A program made the position numbers and the translations under genes. DNA of 64,000 bases from Bog-756 sp963734435 (lineage in GTDB: Bacteria; Actinomycetota; Acidimicrobiia; Acidimicrobiales; RAAP-2), in assembly GCA_963734435.1 (NCBI GenBank), contig CAVTHA010000015.1, forward strand, positions 1 through 64,000, read 5' to 3'. The notes under the pieces are model-generated. The model was not told where the DNA came from. It did not search any database and worked only from the letters and a program-made list of their open reading frames with translations. Below are positions 8,721 through 18,309 of the stretch, in pieces; within the stretch, counting starts at the first letter, position 1, and each line of letters begins with the position of its first letter.

Positions 8721-10694
8721 TCAGGGGCTGACGGTGAGGGTCAGATTCCCCGTTGCCGTCTCCACAGGATTCGAAGCATCCGAAACCTGGACAGTCAAGG
8801 GAAACGGCCCCGACGCTGAAGGCGTTCCGCTGATCGATCCGGTGGGGCTGAGCGTCAGGCCCGGCGGCAACGCCCCTCCGGTGATCGACCAGGTGAACGG
8901 CTTGGTTCCGCCGGTGGCCTTCAGTCCAGCGGAATAAGACTTGCTCTGCTTCGCTCCCTTTAGAGTGGCGGTCGACACCGATACCTTCACAGCGGGCGCC
9001 ACCCTGATGGACAGAACCGGTGACACGGCAAGGGAGCCAGTCGAATCGGACACCTCGACGGTAAAGGTCGAGGTTCCCGAGAACTTCGGGCTGCCGGTGA
9101 TGAGTCCCGTCCGACCGTTGAGCGTCAACCCCTTGGGGAGAGAGCCCTGGATTCGGGAGTACTTGTAGCCTGGGGTGCCACCGGCACCGTAGACGCCCCC
9201 GAAGTAGTAGCTCCTACCCACGGTACCGGCGGGTAGCGTGTTGGTGACGATGCTCAAAGCGGAACTCAATGATGAGGGCATGAACGCGGTGCAAACGGCA
9301 CCCGATCCGCTGGTGGCCCATGAGTCGCAGATGGGGCCGGATGACGATTTCTCATTGGCAACCACCGAATGCATGAGCTGGGTGGCGGCAACCATGTCCG
9401 GATACGGATTGCCGTTCACATCGATCATCCCGAAGTTGTCGTTCTCTCCATCGCCCGTCCGGCCGTTTATCGGTTCATCGACGTACTGGAACCAGTCGTC
9501 GCCCACCAACGATGGCGTGTCCTCGTACAACGGAGCGATGAAGTTCTCGTACTGGTTGGCTCGCACCTGCTGATTCGGGGCCACATTGTAGATACCTGGC
9601 TTCGTGTTCGAGTAAGGCCCATAGGCCATGAAGGCGTACTCACCGATCATGAAGGGGCCATTGAAATCGGCCGAAAACGTGGACAGGTCCTGGGAGACTG
9701 GCAGATAGGGGGGCCACACGGCGTCGACTGCCTGGGCAAATCCGGGCCAGAGTACATAGTCCTCGATGCTGAACACGTTGACGTAGGGCTGCGCCGCTTT
9801 CAGGAGAGCCGGCTCGATCTCCTGACCTTCGGCTTTGACTCCAAGGATCAGGTGGTGGGTGTCATACATCCGAACCGCGGCCGTCGTTACCGAGAAGTAC
9901 CTGGTGGCCAAGGCGTAGAGAAAGCCGCTCGGATTGCCCTCGTATTGCTGGGCAACGGCCAAGCCGGGTGATCCCGCTGGCAGCTGGAGATACTGTGCCA
10001 GGGTCGATTGGTATGTGCCAAGACCCGAACCGAGAAGGGGCCCCCAGTCGAGCTCGCTGTCCGTGAAATAGCCGATGACATTCGGGTCGTTGGCCAACGG
10101 TGCCACTTGGCTCGCCGCCACCGCATCGGCGTTGGTCACAAAGGATGGAGCGAACCAATCGTCGCCGCTGGCCATGGTCAACTGGACCTCGTACGGGATC
10201 TTGGAGCCCAAATCCGCGTTGTCCGAGAACGCCCCGAGCGAGTTGAATCCCCATGACCGAAGCTGCGCCAGTGTCGACGTCGCCCACGCGCTGGTGCTCG
10301 GGAAGTCCTTGGCCACCGTCTGACAGTACGGGCACACACCGGTCACCTGGTCGGTCCCGGACCCGTCCGTGGCAACGCTGTCGATTCCCGACGCGTAGAA
10401 CGGATCGCCCTGCGGCGTCACGAGATACCAGCGACCAGCCTTCTGCGCCACGGAGAAATACCCGGTGGCCGGGAACATCGACTTCGCCGCCCTCTGCGCC
10501 CTGGCGTGGATCCCCGTCGCTGCAATTTGGAACGGGGCGACATTCCGTGTGGCGGATGGGTGGCGTGTCGTGGCGGAAGCCGCCGACAGCCCGAACGTGA
10601 GCGGAACAAGGACCCCGACCAGCAAGAACAGCGAAACGAGAGGACGGGCCGGGCCCCGCCGTTCTCTGCCCCTGGTTGGGAATATCCGCCGCAT
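8721..10694 (-). CDS. Secreted agarase-like glycoside hydrolase with C-terminal Ig (He_PIG) domains
   Basis: The 657-residue protein begins with a basic segment and one hydrophobic helix (LVSLFLLVGVLVPLTFGLSA), a signal peptide. The region from about 65 to 440 looks like a TIM-barrel glycosidase: GRWYLVTPQGDPFYASGIDS at the start, NVIGYFTDSELDWGP (candidate acid/base Glu, like GH50 agarases) and PFMIGEYAFMAYGP (candidate nucleophile Glu). Two putative Ig domains of the He_PIG type follow (GSLPKGLTLNGRTGLITGSP, GALPPGLTLSPTGSISGTPS). The substrate is unknown; polysaccharide is an inference from the fold. Confidence 0.7.
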   Translation of the reverse strand: MRRIFPTRGRERRGPARPLVSLFLLVGVLVPLTFGLSAASATTRHPSATRNVAPFQIAATGIHARAQRAAKSMFPATGYFSVAQKAGRWYLVTPQGDPFYASGIDSVATDGSGTDQVTGVCPYCQTVAKDFPSTSAWATSTLAQLRSWGFNSLGAFSDNADLGSKIPYEVQLTMASGDDWFAPSFVTNADAVAASQVAPLANDPNVIGYFTDSELDWGPLLGSGLGTYQSTLAQYLQLPAGSPGLAVAQQYEGNPSGFLYALATRYFSVTTAAVRMYDTHHLILGVKAEGQEIEPALLKAAQPYVNVFSIEDYVLWPGFAQAVDAVWPPYLPVSQDLSTFSADFNGPFMIGEYAFMAYGPYSNTKPGIYNVAPNQQVRANQYENFIAPLYEDTPSLVGDDWFQYVDEPINGRTGDGENDNFGMIDVNGNPYPDMVAATQLMHSVVANEKSSSGPICDSWATSGSGAVCTAFMPSSLSSALSIVTNTLPAGTVGRSYYFGGVYGAGGTPGYKYSRIQGSLPKGLTLNGRTGLITGSPKFSGTSTFTVEVSDSTGSLAVSPVLSIRVAPAVKVSVSTATLKGAKQSKSYSAGLKATGGTKPFTWSITGGALPPGLTLSPTGSISGTPSASGPFPLTVQVSDASNPVETATGNLTLTVSP

Positions 10695-10845
10695 TCAACG
10701 CACCGTACTCGTCGCGAGGGACTGGTGACCAGTACGGCTGCATTCTTCCATTTCCGTTCGCCTCGAGGATGCCAGCCCGGCTGGTGCCCGTTGTGCAGGG
10801 CAACACAGTCCGTGGATCTCGAAACCGCCCCTTGAGACTGCTGGT

Positions 10846-12528
10846 TCAGGTCAGTGACTTGGTGGCGGACGTACCCTTCGTGCAGTTCGGTGAGAGCTTG
10901 CCGAAGCCCTGTTCCCGATAGGAGCGATAGGAATTCGGGTTGAACTGACCGAGTTCGTCCTCGACGGCGCCACGGAGCTTCTGGACAAAGAAGGGCATTG
11001 AGCCCGGTTGTCCAAAGAGCACTCCCGCTAGCTCACAGGACCGATCTTGGATCGGTATCCGGTCAAGGTTGACGAAGAACCGAGCTGATGCCTGCATGGC
11101 CTCATCGTTCAGTCGGCCATTCGTCAAACCAAAGTCGGTCGAATCCTTGACCTGTGCGAAAAGGAGGACCGTTAGGGCAAGAGCACTTGCCCAACGCGCA
11201 TACATCCAGAGATCTCCACGACCTGTCGGTACCCGGAGCGGTGGAATGTGTTTCAAAGCGTAGATGGCGATACCGATGAGGAGGATCAGATTTGCCATGA
11301 CGTAACGGTCGCTGTTTACGGCACCCTCGACCCCGACAGCGCTGCGAGCCAAGGTGATCGTTGCGTCGAACGCCATGGAGAACCCGATGAGCAGCAGGGG
11401 AAGTGGCAAACGCTCATCGGATGCTCGCCGCCGCCACGATTGTACGAGGATGAACAGAGCTGTTGCACACAGTGCTAACCCTAGGACTACGAAGCGAGTC
11501 AATGCTCGAGGCGGGAAATAGAAGGGAACTCCCCCTGGGGCAACATTACCCATGAGGGCGAAGAAATATCCGAAAGCCGTCAGCGGATGATGCAGTGAAG
11601 CTCCAGGCGAACAATTTGTCGCAGGGATACAACCGTTGTTGCCGAAGTCGTACCCTGGGAGGTAGAGAGCAACGGCGAGCGCCGCAATGCCCAACCATGC
11701 GGCAATCGCTATGTGTGCTCGGCGTGCCCAGGGTTGTTTCCAAAGGATACAGATCCCGCCGAGCGGCCAACACCAGAAACCCTGAATTGTGGACAGAGAA
11801 GCGCCGACGGCCGCTAATGCGGCAATGGAGAACCAGAGTGAAGGATGCTGGCTAGGCGCGAGCAAGGCAAACAACATGGAGATCAAGAAGAACACAGTGA
11901 GATACCACGACACCTGGAACGCCCAGAGCGAATTCCCTACGTCGGCAAAGCTGAACCAGATGGCGCCGAGAACGATGACGGTAATCGGAGTAAGCGGTCG
12001 TCTGAGGTAACGCCGAACGAGGCACAGCAGTATGCCGAAGGAAGCGATGTAAACGCCGGCGGAGAAGTAGACCACCGATTTCAAGTCGAGCCGATCCGCG
12101 ACACCGAAAAGGACGTCCACGACATTTCCGAGGAAGAGCCGTGATTCGTTGTACTGGGACCAAAGTGCGGTCAGCGTTAGGTGTCCGTGGAGAGCCGGGT
12201 GGACAACTAGGACGACCGACCAGTCGTCACCGTTGAAGGAGTTGACGGCATACCGAGAGACGAACGCGAGGTAGAGGGCGGGAGCAACGCAGGCTGCCAC
12301 AATCGTCAGGAGGGTGTTGTGCCGAGTCAGCCACGACGCAATAGGCCCATTGCTGCCGCTCTCGGGCTCTATGGAAGTCGTTCGATGAGGGGAGCGAGGC
12401 TCGGCCTGTGAGACCACCGGCTCGTCACACCCGACCGGATAGCAACAGTTCAATCCGACTTTCGAGGTAACTGGACAACGCTCGCATCTTCGGGTGCGGA
12501 GGAACAACCACAGCAGAGTGTACGACAC
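10846..12528 (-). CDS. Polytopic membrane protein, function unknown
   Basis: The 560-residue protein (GTG start) has an approximately 60-residue polar N-terminus and about ten hydrophobic segments, for example TLLTIVAACVAPALYLAFVS, VVYFSAGVYIASFGILLCLV and PITVIVLGAIWFSF. An extracytoplasmic-looking loop after the first helix carries NSFNGDDW. That layout resembles GT-C glycosyltransferases and related envelope proteins, but I recognise no diagnostic family motif. A later GTG at 12417 would remove the odd Cys-rich N-terminus and is also possible. GC content is lower than in the flanking genes. Confidence 0.65.
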   Translation of the reverse strand: MSYTLLWLFLRTRRCERCPVTSKVGLNCCYPVGCDEPVVSQAEPRSPHRTTSIEPESGSNGPIASWLTRHNTLLTIVAACVAPALYLAFVSRYAVNSFNGDDWSVVLVVHPALHGHLTLTALWSQYNESRLFLGNVVDVLFGVADRLDLKSVVYFSAGVYIASFGILLCLVRRYLRRPLTPITVIVLGAIWFSFADVGNSLWAFQVSWYLTVFFLISMLFALLAPSQHPSLWFSIAALAAVGASLSTIQGFWCWPLGGICILWKQPWARRAHIAIAAWLGIAALAVALYLPGYDFGNNGCIPATNCSPGASLHHPLTAFGYFFALMGNVAPGGVPFYFPPRALTRFVVLGLALCATALFILVQSWRRRASDERLPLPLLLIGFSMAFDATITLARSAVGVEGAVNSDRYVMANLILLIGIAIYALKHIPPLRVPTGRGDLWMYARWASALALTVLLFAQVKDSTDFGLTNGRLNDEAMQASARFFVNLDRIPIQDRSCELAGVLFGQPGSMPFFVQKLRGAVEDELGQFNPNSYRSYREQGFGKLSPNCTKGTSATKSLT

Positions 12529-12561
12529 TGCCTATTGAGCGAAGCGGGTGCGGCCAGTGTC

Positions 12562-12780
12562 ATGCCAGACCGGGAAGTACTGCGAGGGATCAACCTCTCC
12601 TTCTACCCCGGGGGCCAAGATCGGGGTGATCGGTACCTATGGCTCCGGGAAGTCCTCGCTGCTGAAGATCATGGCGGGCGTGGACGATGGGTTCACCGGC
12701 GAGGCCAGGCTCACCCCCGGATTCACGGTGGGCTACCTGGCACAGGAGCCGGAACTCGATCCGAGCTGGTTGCGCATGCA
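12562..12780 (+). pseudogene. ettA (ABC-F ATPase) fragment
   Basis: One frame reads REVLRGINLSFYPG and the next frame continues with GAKIGVIGTYGSGKSSLLKI (Walker A) and GEARLTPGFTVGYLAQEPEL. Together they match the start of the first ABC domain of the ribosome-associated ATPase EttA, with one frameshift near 12610. About 70 codons survive and nothing of the second ABC domain follows. Confidence 0.75.
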
Positions 12781-12852
12781 TTGGCACCAGGTGTCTCGCC
12801 TCGGGTTACTCCTGGTCAGTGGATGGACGCCCCCTTCTTGAATCTCTTCACG

Positions 12853-13740
12853 CTAGTGGTTCACGGATTCAACTCGGTCCAGCTCCGCGCCCAGCTCGCG
12901 TGTCCGCTGCTCCTCGACCCGCACCCAACGTATGGCGACGGGGATCATGGCGATGGACATAAGGGCATCGCCGCCAACCCACATGATCGCGCCGCCGACG
13001 TGCAGATCGGTGAGGCGCGAAGGTCCCCAGCCCCGAATCAACGTGTTGTAGAACGAGAGCAGCTCGCGCGTTCTTGCGGTCAAACCCAGGCCGGTAAACG
13101 TGTCCACCCGCACAGCCAGCGCCAGGTAGAGGAGCTGAAGGAGTGGTGACAACGGGTGGCGGGATGGTTCAATTCCGACCACCGGACACCAAAACAGGTA
13201 GTCAAAGACCAGCAAGCCGAGGCGCTCAGCGTCGTGGCCCACGTCCTTGAGCGTGTAGTTGTAGAAGCTGGTCAGACGGGTGAATGGGATAAAGACGGCG
13301 TAAGCCACGAAGGCGAAGACCGGATGGCCGACGACCTCCGCCGCCTTCGATCCCATGGTTGCGTCGACGGCCCGGCGCATCCTGCCACCGCTGGCCCGTT
13401 GCAGCAGATCGAGCGGGGCTCCCATGGAGAACAGGGTTGCGGCCATCATGACCAGCATCAGGTGTTGGATCATGTCGTCGTAGAACACCTGGCCGTCGTA
13501 GGCCCCAATCACCCCTTCGATGGCGACGAAGGCGACGAGCAGCCCTCTGAGGAACGCTCCCGTCTGGAGGGGTGACCAGGGAGTCACCTCGATCCGCTTG
13601 ACCCGCCATGTCCCCCACAGATACAGACCACCGGCTGCCAGTAACACGAAGGAAGGCACCACCCGAGCTGGGTGGCGCCCAAGCGGCTCCAGTCGAGGGG
13701 CGCCATGTCGTCGGCGCTCAGACCGAGGTGAGGATGGCAT
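12853..13740 (-). CDS. CtaG/Caa3-type cytochrome c oxidase assembly membrane protein
   Basis: From an ATG at 13740 the protein is 295 residues with about seven hydrophobic helices (VVPSFVLLAAGGLYLWG, RGLLVAFVAIEGVIGAY, PVFAFVAYAVFIPF and others). DDMIQHLMLVMMAATLFSMG is the conserved His-containing segment of the Caa3_CtaG family, and the C-terminal DLHVGGAIMWVGGDALMS also fits. The family is linked to copper delivery to cytochrome oxidase, though many members are uncharacterised. The reading frame stays open into the neighbouring esterase, but that extension is a shadow of the other gene. Confidence 0.82.
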   Translation of the reverse strand: MPSSPRSERRRHGAPRLEPLGRHPARVVPSFVLLAAGGLYLWGTWRVKRIEVTPWSPLQTGAFLRGLLVAFVAIEGVIGAYDGQVFYDDMIQHLMLVMMAATLFSMGAPLDLLQRASGGRMRRAVDATMGSKAAEVVGHPVFAFVAYAVFIPFTRLTSFYNYTLKDVGHDAERLGLLVFDYLFWCPVVGIEPSRHPLSPLLQLLYLALAVRVDTFTGLGLTARTRELLSFYNTLIRGWGPSRLTDLHVGGAIMWVGGDALMSIAMIPVAIRWVRVEEQRTRELGAELDRVESVNH

Positions 13741-13814
13741 CTCAGGACCGATCGTCGGCAGTGGGTGTCCCACAGCCAGGAGTGTCGACCGAGAACCGCT
13801 CTCTGGCGCGCCGC

Positions 13815-14603
13815 TCAGGGGTCGCCGGCGTGGCGTCCGGCGAAGTCCCAGATCTCTTTCGTCGCGTCGATCTCCATGTTCGTCCGCCCGAGCAGGAGCC
13901 GGAGGAAGATGCCGAGGTGGCTGCCCGGCCAGGTGTGGCCGGCGAGGGCGGCCGTCCACAAGGTGATCTCGCCGGTGCCGCCCGGGGTGCCGTAGGTCGT
14001 GCGAGTGAGAGTCGCGCTGACCGCCTCCTCGGTCGGCTGTAGCGGGACGCCGTTGGCGGCGGCCCAGTGCTCGGCGGCGGCGCGGACGCTCTCGTCCCAG
14101 CGCGGGGTGTTGCCGCCGGCGTAGGGGTTGATCCGGTCGGCAGTGCCGTGGAAGGCGACGATCGGGACTGGCCGCGCCAGCGGCCGGTCGGCGATAGCCC
14201 GCAGGCCAGCGACGGCGCCGACGCAGCTCACGAGATCGGCGCGGTCGGCCGCGAACCAGCACGACATGCGCGCTCCGCCGGACATGCCCGTCATGCAGAT
14301 CCGGTTCGCCGGCGGGTGGTGCCGCTCGATCAGCGTCTCCGTCAGCTGGACGAGATACGGCATGTCCGTCTCCGGATCCCACTGGTACCCGGTCCCGATC
14401 GGCAGCACGGCCTCGGGGAAGGCGATGACAGCACCCTGCTCGCCCGCCCAAGCCTCCATCCGACTGAGGCGCGCCTGCCGGTCGGCCGTCGATCGGGTGC
14501 CGTGTAGGCCGAGCACGACGGCGCGCGGCGGGCTGGCCGGCTCGGCGAGGAGATATGTGCGGCTGGAGCCGCCGACGGAGATGCTCCGGCGGGTGGCGGG
14601 CAC
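13815..14603 (-). CDS. Polyhydroxybutyrate depolymerase / LpqC-type alpha/beta hydrolase
   Basis: I place the start at a GTG (14603), just before RRSISVGGSSRTYLL; the open frame upstream has no family resemblance. The nucleophile elbow is GMSGGARMS and the oxyanion region is VVLGLHGTRSTADRQ. The catalytic Asp/His candidates lie in VAFHGTADRINPYAGG and LAGHTWPG. The last lines (NMEIDATKEIWDFAGRH) are typical of esterase_phb proteins. The family hydrolyses polyesters or feruloyl esters. The start given removes any clear signal peptide, so location is uncertain. Confidence 0.8.
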   Translation of the reverse strand: MPATRRSISVGGSSRTYLLAEPASPPRAVVLGLHGTRSTADRQARLSRMEAWAGEQGAVIAFPEAVLPIGTGYQWDPETDMPYLVQLTETLIERHHPPANRICMTGMSGGARMSCWFAADRADLVSCVGAVAGLRAIADRPLARPVPIVAFHGTADRINPYAGGNTPRWDESVRAAAEHWAAANGVPLQPTEEAVSATLTRTTYGTPGGTGEITLWTAALAGHTWPGSHLGIFLRLLLGRTNMEIDATKEIWDFAGRHAGDP

Positions 14604-14850
14604 GCCGCCATTCTGCCGGGTCTTTCTGGCCCAAGATGTGCAGGTGCGTGTAAACCTGCGGCACCTATGGCCGCGGTGCTCGACACGCACGGACAAGCGG
14701 CTGCCTGTGCTGATAGGGGCCCTCGCTCCCCTGGATGAGCTCCCGTGGCCACTGGCACTGAGACTTCATCTACATCTGTAGTAGGAGCGGCTCGAAACCG
14801 GGCGTTGCCGGTCCCTGAGGCGTTCGATCGTCACGTGGGGGCTGCGACCT

Positions 14851-14873
14851 CTATCATTGCTGCCTAACGATAG
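14851..14873. promoter_or_regulatory. Possible Fur/PerR operator upstream of the fur-katG pair
   Basis: CTATC at 14851-14855 and GATAG at 14869-14873 form an inverted repeat about 20 bases before the regulator start. FurA-type proteins usually bind their own promoter, so an autoregulatory site is plausible. The arms are short and the match to known FurA boxes is not checked. Confidence 0.4.
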
Positions 14874-14893
14874 TTGCTGCCCAGGGAGCAACG

Positions 14894-15343
14894 ATGAAGA
14901 CGCCCACGGAGTTGACCCAGCTGTTTCGCGATCGGGGTCTCAAGGTGACACCCCAACGCCAGTCCATCTTCCGGGTCCTGCACGGCAACGGCTCCCATCC
15001 GACCGCCTATGCGGTTTTCGAGTCCCTCCGTGAGGAGATGTCGACGATCTCGTTGCGCACCGTCTACCAGACCCTCAACGACTTGGTGGCGCTCGGTGAG
15101 ATCCAGCAGTTCGACGTGGGGACAGGCGCGGCTCGCTTCGACCCCGCGACCGGCGCCCACCATCACCTGGTGTGCACCAGGTGCGGGGCGATGCGCGACG
15201 TGCACTGCGACGTCGCTGGCCTGAGCCTCTCGGCGCGCCAGCGTCACGGCTTCACCATCTCAGGCGCCGAGGCCATCTTCCGCGGCCTGTGCGCCAAGTG
15301 TTCACAAGCAATCAGCCATCAGAAGGATGCTGCGAGAGAGTAG
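14894..15343 (+). CDS. Fur-family metalloregulator (FurA/PerR type)
   Basis: The 149-residue protein has the Fur winged-helix (GLKVTPQRQSIFRVL and the recognition helix ISLRTVYQTLNDLVALGEI). The metal region HHHLVCTRCGAMRDVHC and a second CxxC pair (CAKC) form the structural zinc site. In actinobacteria this regulator typically represses itself and the adjacent catalase-peroxidase gene until oxidised by peroxide; katG starts 10 bases downstream. A ribosome site, GGGAG, precedes the ATG. Confidence 0.92.
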   Translation: MKTPTELTQLFRDRGLKVTPQRQSIFRVLHGNGSHPTAYAVFESLREEMSTISLRTVYQTLNDLVALGEIQQFDVGTGAARFDPATGAHHHLVCTRCGAMRDVHCDVAGLSLSARQRHGFTISGAEAIFRGLCAKCSQAISHQKDAARE

Positions 15344-15353
15344 GAGGACCGAC

Positions 15354-17549
15354 ATGTCTGACAGAGGCAGCGATAGCGAGAACCCAGTCATCCCTTCCCC
15401 GATTCCCACGCAGCATCGGCCCATGTCGAACCGCGACTGGTGGCCGAATCAGCTGGATCTCTCGATTCTGCACCAGCATTCGCCTCTGTCGAATCCGATG
15501 AGTGAGGGCTTCAACTACAAAGAGGAGTTCAACACCCTCGACCTCGACGCGCTGAAGCAGGACATCTTCAAGGTGATGACGACGTCGCAGGAATGGTGGC
15601 CGGCCGACTACGGCCACTACGGGCCGCTCTTCATCCGGATGACCTGGCACGCCGCCGGCACGTACCGCATCGCCGATGGCCGAGGCGGTGGCGGCAGCGG
15701 CGCTCAGCGCTTCGCCCCCCTCAACAGTTGGCCGGACAACGCGAACCTCGACAAAGCGCGCCGGTTGCTGTGGCCGGTCAAGCAGAAGTACGGCCGGACG
15801 ATCTCCTGGGCCGACCTGATCATCTTCGCCGGCAACTGTGCCTACGAATCGATGGGTTTCAAGACGTTCGGCTTTGGGTTCGGGCGACCCGACATCTGGG
15901 AGCCTGACGAGATCTTCTGGGGACCTGAGGACACCTGGCTTGGAGACGAACGCCACGGCGGCGACGGGGAAATCCAGGGGTCTTTCGGCGCCGATCATAT
16001 GGGCCTTATCTACGTGAATCCGCAAGGTCCCAACGGCAACCCGGATCCGCTCGCCGCGGCGAGTTACATCCGAGAGACCTTCCGCCGCATGGCCATGGAC
16101 GACGAGGAGACGGTTGCGCTCATCGTCGGCGGCCACACCTTCGGCAAGGCCCATGGCGCAGTGGGTGAGGAGTACGCCGGTCCCGAACCCGAGGGTGCAT
16201 CCCTAGAGGAGCAGGGCTTTGGCTGGCGGAACACCTTCGGCAGTGGCAAGGGCGACGATACGCTCACCAGCGGGCTGGATGGCGCCTGGACCAACGAACC
16301 GACGAAGTGGGACAACGGGTTCCTGGACAACCTGTTCAAATACGACTGGGAGCTCACCGAGAGCCCCGCCGGTGCGCACCAGTGGACTCCGAAGAATCCC
16401 GAGGCGCAGGGCACCGTACCCGATGCCCATGATCCGTCGAAGCGCCACGCTCCGATGATGCTGACCACAGACCTCTCGCTGAAGGTGGATCCGATCTACG
16501 GGCCGATTTCCAAGCGCTTCCACGAGAACCCGGACCAGTGCGCAGAAGCCTTCGCCCAGGCGTGGTACAAGCTGTTGCACCGCGACATGGGACCCGCCTC
16601 GCGCTACCTCGGCCCGTGGGTTCCGGAGCCGCGGCTGTGGCAGGACCCCGTCCCCGCGGTCGATTACGAGCTGATCGGGGAGGAGGACATCGCTGTCCTC
16701 AAGGGCAGGATCCTCGCTTCGGCATTGTCCGTCTCTCAGCTAGTCTCCACCGCTTGGGCGTCGGCGGCTACCTTCCGCGGCACCGACAAGCGGGGCGGGG
16801 CCAACGGGGCACGGATTCGCCTCGCGCCTCAGAAGAACTGGGAGGTCAACCACCCGACCGAACTGGCCAAGGTGCTGCAGACCCTCGAACAGGTCCAGCA
16901 GGACTTCAACAGCTCACAGTCCGGCGGAAAGAAGGTCTCGCTGGCCGACGTGATCGTCCTGGGCGGGTGCGCGGCCGTCGAGCAAGCGGCGAAGAACGCC
17001 GGCCACGCCATTACGGTCCCATTCGCGCCGGGGCGCACGGACGCCTCGCAGGGGCAGACCGACGTAGAGTCATTCGCCGTGCTCGAACCGACCTTTGACG
17101 GGTTCCGCAACTACCTCCGAGCAGGAGAAAAGCGGTCGGCGGAGGAGTTGCTCGTCGAGCGAGCGTTTATGCTCAACCTGACCGCTCCCGAGATGGCCGT
17201 CCTCGTCGGCGGCATGCGGGCCCTGAACGCCAACTTCGGGCAATCCCAACACGGCGTCTTCACCGGCCAACCCGAGACTCTGACCACTGATTTCTTCGCG
17301 AATCTGCTCGACATGAGCACGGATTGGAAGGCATCCGTCTCGGGTGAGAACGTGTTCGAGGGTCGCGATCGAGCCACGGGCGAGATCAAGTGGACCGCCA
17401 CGGCCGTCGACCTTGTCTTCGGTTCTAACTCCCAGCTCCGAGCCATTTCGGAGGTCTACGCATGTGGCGACTCGAGAGAGAAGTTCGTGCGTGACTTCGT
17501 GGTGGCGTGGGACAAAGTCATGAACCTCGATCGCTTCGATCTTGCTTGA
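15354..17549 (+). CDS. katG: Catalase-peroxidase KatG
   Basis: The 731-residue bifunctional heme enzyme destroys hydrogen peroxide and also works as a peroxidase. I use the ATG at 15354, with AGGAGG nine bases upstream. Distal heme residues Arg95, Trp98 and His99 lie in FIRMTWHAAGTYR. The Trp-Tyr-Met adduct is complete: that Trp, the Tyr of MGLIYVNPQG, and the Met of FRRMAMDD. The proximal His is in GGHTFGKAHG. Both halves of the duplicated fold are present (the second from WASAATFRGTDKRGG onward). It follows the Fur-family gene as the usual furA-katG operon. Confidence 0.97.
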   Translation: MSDRGSDSENPVIPSPIPTQHRPMSNRDWWPNQLDLSILHQHSPLSNPMSEGFNYKEEFNTLDLDALKQDIFKVMTTSQEWWPADYGHYGPLFIRMTWHAAGTYRIADGRGGGGSGAQRFAPLNSWPDNANLDKARRLLWPVKQKYGRTISWADLIIFAGNCAYESMGFKTFGFGFGRPDIWEPDEIFWGPEDTWLGDERHGGDGEIQGSFGADHMGLIYVNPQGPNGNPDPLAAASYIRETFRRMAMDDEETVALIVGGHTFGKAHGAVGEEYAGPEPEGASLEEQGFGWRNTFGSGKGDDTLTSGLDGAWTNEPTKWDNGFLDNLFKYDWELTESPAGAHQWTPKNPEAQGTVPDAHDPSKRHAPMMLTTDLSLKVDPIYGPISKRFHENPDQCAEAFAQAWYKLLHRDMGPASRYLGPWVPEPRLWQDPVPAVDYELIGEEDIAVLKGRILASALSVSQLVSTAWASAATFRGTDKRGGANGARIRLAPQKNWEVNHPTELAKVLQTLEQVQQDFNSSQSGGKKVSLADVIVLGGCAAVEQAAKNAGHAITVPFAPGRTDASQGQTDVESFAVLEPTFDGFRNYLRAGEKRSAEELLVERAFMLNLTAPEMAVLVGGMRALNANFGQSQHGVFTGQPETLTTDFFANLLDMSTDWKASVSGENVFEGRDRATGEIKWTATAVDLVFGSNSQLRAISEVYACGDSREKFVRDFVVAWDKVMNLDRFDLA

Positions 17550-17702
17550 TCTCCCTCCTCGGAGTTGGTGACGCGGTTCACGACATCCAACCATCTTTCG
17601 GCTCGGAAACAACATGGTGTAACCCACCTACGGCAGCTCGGCGGTAGAAGAAGCAGCACCGTACTGGGCGGCCTGCCTTCCAATCGAATTCTCGGCACCC
17701 AC

Positions 17703-18035
17703 ACGTCGGCATCGCCAACATCATGGTGATATCGGTCCTCGAGCCCGGAGTGAGATCGGCCTACGGCAGTCCCTGGGGGCCACGAAAGGTCAGATCCGTA
17801 CCCAATTTCTCAGCGAGGCGATACTGCTCGCGGTCCTTGGCGGTGCGGCCAGGGTCGCTCTGGGCGCTCTTCGACCGCGGTCTACGCCTCGGTGAAAAGC
17901 TGGGCGATCGTCGTCCCTCCGGTGGCGTGGGCTGGGGGCTTCGAGGACGCTCTGGCCATCGGCGCTGTGGCCGGCCTCCTGTCCGCCTTGTCAGCGGTAA
18001 GGATGTCGCCAACCCAGGCCCTGCGTACGGTGTAA
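17703..18035 (+). pseudogene. ABC transporter permease C-terminal fragment (MacB/FtsX type)
   Basis: Three frames joined in order give GIANIMVISVLE, then EIGLRQSLGATKGQIRTQFL with SEAILLAVLGG, then TAVYASVKSWAIVVPPVAWA, GGFEDALAIGAVAGLL and RMSPTQALRTV followed by TAA. This is the last third of a MacB-type permease (the ERRxEIGLRxALGATxxxI motif and two membrane helices). Frameshifts fall near 17745 and 17870. Only this piece remains; no ATPase gene is next to it. Confidence 0.75.
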
Positions 18036-18309
18036 CCCCGGACCGGGCCGGCGTGATCGACGCAGTCTGATGGATCCTCTACAGGGACAGATCGACGGAC
18101 CTCGTGAGCACACCGTGACTGAACGTGCCAGAGCTCGTGACAAATACACGAGAGTGTGGCCACCTGCGGTTCTTGTTTTCGCGACCTTCGTTTGCAACGC
18201 GTCCGCGGGTTGAGCGGCCATACTCCTTGAATACGGCGACCCGGTGTGCCATAAGCTGGCGAGAGCAGCTGCCATCAGAGGCGGCATGCTCACGCAGGGG
18301 GGTTCCAAT

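Noticed and set aside
12853..14664. A single 603-codon minus-strand frame as a CtaG-esterase fusion
   Set aside because: The upper half is a shadow frame of the esterase; family similarity starts only at about 13740.
15354..17549. Loss of the Met in the KatG Met-Tyr-Trp adduct
   Set aside because: I first looked at the Gln in LEEQGFGW, but counting back from the proximal His places the adduct Met in FRRMAMDD, where it is present.
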